Source: JBAYNS01 sp041678625 (GTDB lineage: Bacteria; Patescibacteriota; Gracilibacteria; Peribacterales; Peribacteraceae). From it: a stretch of 6,974 nt of DNA. This document shows, piece after piece, positions 4,249 through 6,974 of the stretch; positions within the stretch are counted from its first letter, which is position 1; the number at the start of each line of letters is the position of its first letter. Made by a program: the position numbers and the translations under genes. The notes under the pieces were generated by a model. The model had not been told where the DNA came from and made no database searches. It was given only the letters and a program-made list of their open reading frames with translations. The stretch covers positions 1-6,974 of the forward strand of contig JBAYNS010000061.1 in assembly GCA_041678625.1 (NCBI GenBank). The letters are read 5' to 3'.

Positions 4249-4785
4249 TCACACTTCCACTTCCTGAGCCCCCGCTCTTCTGTTCGCCTCCCTTGCTGCT
4301 AAAAACAAATAGTCACTCAGCCGATTCAAATACACCTGAACATGTGTATTGATCTGCTCAAGCTCTGCAAGCGCGACAACGCGCCGCTCTGCGCGCCTGC
4401 AGACGGTACGCGCCTGATGGAGCAATGCTCCAAGGCGCGAGCCTGAAGGGAGGATGAAACGCTTGAGGAGAGAAAGTGCCTGCTCAAGATCCGTAATCCA
4501 AACTTCAATCTGATCAACATCTTTTTGATCCATGCGTTCAATCTTCACCTGACGATCAAGAGAAGTCGCCAGATCGGTTCCCATGCGGAAAAGAAGGCGC
4601 TGAACCTCATGAAGATGTGCTGAGATTTCCTCTGGCACATTTTCTTCGGCAAGCACGACTCCGAGCACAGCATTGAGCTCATCAATCGTGCCGTACGCTT
4701 CCAGACGCGGTGAGGATTTGGAAACGCGCTCTCCGCCAAGGAGTCCCGTTTCGCCATGATCGCCAGATCGCGTGGTAATGGACAT
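4249..4785 (-). CDS. Cob(I)alamin adenosyltransferase, PduO type
   Basis: It transfers the adenosyl group of ATP to cob(I)alamin to make adenosylcobalamin (coenzyme B12), in the cytosol and as a homotrimer in this family. The 178 residues are full length. The ATP-binding N-terminus is intact: TRSGDHGETGLLGGERVSK (5-23) and YGTIDELNAVLG (31-42). So are the helices that complete the active site: FILPSGS (110-116), ARTVCRRAERRV (125-136) and YLNRLSDYLFLAAR (152-165). The only visible change is PSGS for the usual PGGS. The start gives the normal family N-terminus. There is no Shine-Dalgarno site, and TAGAAT ends 8 nt before the ATG. It lies 57 nt downstream of pheT on the same strand but has its own candidate promoter. 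No B12 biosynthesis or B12-dependent enzyme is in the window; a class II ribonucleotide reductase elsewhere is the likeliest user (inference). Confidence 0.96.
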   Translation of the reverse strand: MSITTRSGDHGETGLLGGERVSKSSPRLEAYGTIDELNAVLGVVLAEENVPEEISAHLHEVQRLLFRMGTDLATSLDRQVKIERMDQKDVDQIEVWITDLEQALSLLKRFILPSGSRLGALLHQARTVCRRAERRVVALAELEQINTHVQVYLNRLSDYLFLAAREANRRAGAQEVEV

Positions 4786-4793
4786 AGGCGTCT

Positions 4794-4799
4794 ATTCTA
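4794..4799 (-). promoter_or_regulatory. Candidate leaderless -10 element of the adenosyltransferase gene
   Basis: The - strand reads TAGAAT (five of six matches to TATAAT), then 8 nt (AGACGCCT), then the ATG at 4785. No Shine-Dalgarno site and no clear -35 hexamer. It lies in the 57-nt gap after pheT, so the gene may be transcribed on its own. Confidence 0.45.
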
Positions 4800-4842
4800 C
4801 CCCAACCAAAAACGATGGGCATCTTGCCTGTGGCCTGCTTAT

Positions 4843-6974
4843 TTACGCAATTTTCTCCAGATATGACGGTTCTTCAATATTCTTGAGAAAATTATCGAAG
4901 AGCGTGGTGTGGAGTTTTTTAATCTCCTCTTCTTCCAAAGTTCGGTCCAGTGCGCGATAGGTGAATCGGAGCGTCAGCCTGTATCCGTCGGATTCTGCTA
5001 CTCCTTTATCATAAAGATCGATGATATCCACGCTTTCGAGGAGATTGTTGGATCCTCTGAGGGTATTCAGTGCCTGCTCAATGCGCATGGAATGCGAGAC
5101 GGTTACTGTCGCATCGTATGCAATCGCCGGGAACTGCGGAGTTCCTCGTGCCATCTTCACTGCCGGTTCGCATGCGAAAAGTTCAGAGAGATTGATCTGG
5201 ACTACAGCTGCCCGGTACGGCAGGTCGAATTGATCACGAACAGAAGGATGTAATTCAAAAAGTTCCCCGATACGTTTATCACCAACAAAGAGATCTGCAC
5301 TGCGCCCGGGGTGCGCTGCAGGAATCGGCTTCTGCGCAGGAACAACTTTTAAAGCATATCCAGCAACATCAAGTGCATGGCGGAGATTCGCTTTAAGGGA
5401 TAGCAACGGCTCGTCTTGCAGATCTGCAGGAGCACGGTTGGCAACCAGTGCGCCAAGTTCCATATGTTCTTTTGAATCACCATAGAAGACCTGCCCCCAA
5501 TAGAATGTGCGCAGGGCTTTTTCCACATGCTGCAAATTGCGTTGCGCATGTTCCAGAAGCCCCGGCAATGTGCTCGGCTGCAAGAGGGACAGCTCTTCAC
5601 CAAGCGGATTCTCAAGGGTAATCGCGCCCTTCTGATCAATTTTGCATTGAGAAAGAATGCCAGGACCCCAAAGTGAGAGGGGGAGAATTTCCGCAAACCC
5701 CTCTTCTTTTAAGGCATCGCGCATACGGTGAATACGTTCATCGTGCGCCGGAGGATCTATCGCCGCCAAAGGCAAAACTGGTGCAATGGAATCGTACCCG
5801 TAGATCCGTCCGATTTCTTCAATGAGATCATGCGCCCCCTTCAGGTCGCGCAGCCGATGCCGCGGAGGTGTAACACTGAATGTGCCACCGCTTTTTTTCA
5901 CGGTACATTCCAGATCCGTCAGAATTTTCTCAATCTGCTTTGCAGAAATATTCGTTCCTAATTTTCTGGTAACAACAGAAAGAGGAAGATCGATGGCTTC
6001 CGGCGTGCCGTCATCACCCCATGGATCGAGTGCCGAGGTGATCTTGGCCCCCGGAACAAGTTCCAGGAAGAGCGCAAGAGCTCGCGCAAAACCCAAAGCA
6101 ACCGTACTGTTGGGAATACCTTTTTCATAGATTGTCGCCGCATCTGTTCTGTGTCCGGTACCCAGAATTCCACGGCGAATTGCCGCAGAATCAACACCAA
6201 CACTGTGCAAATACACATGCTTCGTGCCCTCTTTTGTGGAACTTCTTAAGCCCCCCATAATACCAAGGAGATCGAAGATGCCGGCATCGTCACTGAGAAC
6301 GATGGCGCCATCGGGGAGAGGACGCTCTACCTCATCGAGCGTGACGACTTTTTCTCCTTTTTTGGAGAGACGAATATGCACATCGCCCTTCAAATCATCC
6401 ACATCAAAACTATGGAGCGGCATGCCCACCTCTAACATGACATAGTTCGTGATATCAACGGGCAGGAGGAGTGAGCGCACACCAACGGATTCCAGCCGCC
6501 GCCGCATCCACTCCGGTGTTTCTCCGATGCTATCGATTGAGAGAGTGCATCCGCAGTAGCGTGGAATGAGATCTTTGCATTCCACAACCTGCTTAAACGG
6601 CATGGATGCTTTGGGGAATGTTGGCAAATCAAAGGATGGTTGTTTTTTCTTCCATGTTGCAAGGCCGATCGCAACACACTCGCGTGCAAAACCCAACTGA
6701 GAAAAGAGATCCGGACGATGAGTGATGGCATGATTATCAATATCCAACACCGTATCTGTCATGCCGAGGTGTTGAGCAAGCGGCTCCCCGACAGCATCGG
6801 TACCGTCGCCAAGATCAATGATGCAATGTCCTGTACATTCCGGAAAACGCTCGCTCAACCCAAGTTCCTCTGCCGCACAAATCATCCCCTCGCTCTGCTC
6901 GCCGCGAATTTTTGCTTTCTCTAAAATCATTGTCTCTTGGCCGTGCCACTGCACTTGTGCTCCTATATGTGCAA
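4843..6974 (-). CDS. pheT: Phenylalanyl-tRNA synthetase beta subunit (N-terminus outside window)
   Basis: Beta chain of the alpha2-beta2 enzyme that charges tRNA-Phe; it binds tRNA and edits mischarged tyrosine, while the aminoacylation site is on PheS. The frame stays open to the window edge. About 709 residues are visible, so by comparison with the usual ~800 some 80-90 are missing. Order of domains: end of the OB-fold tRNA-binding domain (KAKIRGEQSEGMICAAEELG); B3/B4 editing domain (PRYCGCTLSID, VDITNYVMLEVGMPLHSFD, then RTDAATIYEKG); B5 domain (VTRKLGTNISAKQIEKIL to EEIGRIYGYDSI); catalytic-like core; and the C-terminal ferredoxin-fold anticodon-binding domain (FPAIAYDATVTVSH to the end). 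Two conserved spots differ: LLLPVDITNYV where most have INNVVDITNYV, and IYEKG where most have RFEKG. pheS would be expected just beyond the right edge. It is followed by the adenosyltransferase gene. Confidence 0.97.
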   Translation of the reverse strand, partial: AHIGAQVQWHGQETMILEKAKIRGEQSEGMICAAEELGLSERFPECTGHCIIDLGDGTDAVGEPLAQHLGMTDTVLDIDNHAITHRPDLFSQLGFARECVAIGLATWKKKQPSFDLPTFPKASMPFKQVVECKDLIPRYCGCTLSIDSIGETPEWMRRRLESVGVRSLLLPVDITNYVMLEVGMPLHSFDVDDLKGDVHIRLSKKGEKVVTLDEVERPLPDGAIVLSDDAGIFDLLGIMGGLRSSTKEGTKHVYLHSVGVDSAAIRRGILGTGHRTDAATIYEKGIPNSTVALGFARALALFLELVPGAKITSALDPWGDDGTPEAIDLPLSVVTRKLGTNISAKQIEKILTDLECTVKKSGGTFSVTPPRHRLRDLKGAHDLIEEIGRIYGYDSIAPVLPLAAIDPPAHDERIHRMRDALKEEGFAEILPLSLWGPGILSQCKIDQKGAITLENPLGEELSLLQPSTLPGLLEHAQRNLQHVEKALRTFYWGQVFYGDSKEHMELGALVANRAPADLQDEPLLSLKANLRHALDVAGYALKVVPAQKPIPAAHPGRSADLFVGDKRIGELFELHPSVRDQFDLPYRAAVVQINLSELFACEPAVKMARGTPQFPAIAYDATVTVSHSMRIEQALNTLRGSNNLLESVDIIDLYDKGVAESDGYRLTLRFTYRALDRTLEEEEIKKLHTTLFDNFLKNIEEPSYLEKIA

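Noticed and set aside
5349..5696. 115-residue - strand open frame inside pheT
   Set aside because: It overlaps the catalytic-like core of pheT in another frame and has a composition (many Arg, Cys, Ser, His) typical of an out-of-frame shadow.

Overview
The window looks like a piece of a bacterial chromosome with small, tightly spaced genes. Most of it has a base composition near 50% GC (estimated by eye), but the left edge is clearly AT-richer. TGA and TAA both act as stops here (ndk, the adenosyltransferase and the 97-residue gene end in TGA; pheT, the M16 peptidase and rpmH end in TAA). That argues against a code-25 lineage that reads TGA as glycine. A shortened, divergent ribosomal protein L34, an NDK with extra residues before the active-site histidine, few Shine-Dalgarno sites and several unrecognised small genes fit a Patescibacteria (CPR)-type or other uncultured lineage. 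That placement is inference and not secure.

Layout. 1-507 (+): C-terminal part of a Dam-like DNA adenine methyltransferase, cut by the window edge and AT-rich. 587-1030 (-): nucleoside diphosphate kinase (ndk), convergent with it. 1031-1298: a divergent intergenic gap holding a long interrupted hairpin next to ndk, a GC-rich palindrome that runs directly into a textbook G-quadruplex motif, and a strong Shine-Dalgarno site. 1299-1646 (+): small membrane protein. 1691-1984 (-): small acidic protein of unknown function with a structured leader. 2167-2217: a hairpin with competing pairings that ends in a T run on the - strand, the probable terminator of the next gene. 2243-3505 (-): M16 zinc metallopeptidase. 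3506-3646: divergent promoter gap with a low-complexity hairpin. 3647-3784 (+): rpmH (L34, only 45 residues). 3825-4145 (+): second small membrane protein. 4156-4240: tandem and inverted repeats between convergent genes. 4249-4785 (-): PduO-type cob(I)alamin adenosyltransferase. 4843-6974 (-): pheT, the phenylalanyl-tRNA synthetase beta subunit, missing its N-terminus at the window edge.

The genes do not form one pathway. They are housekeeping functions (translation: pheT, rpmH; nucleotide supply: ndk; cofactor activation: adenosyltransferase; proteolysis: M16) with one probable accessory gene (the methyltransferase). I see no complete new system of genes. The most unusual signals are in the gaps between genes: three starts that look leaderless (a TANNNT hexamer 6-8 nt before ATG and no Shine-Dalgarno site), a hairpin/G-quadruplex element whose C-rich arm could also pair with a downstream ribosome binding site, and a dispersed low-complexity hairpin family at two loci.
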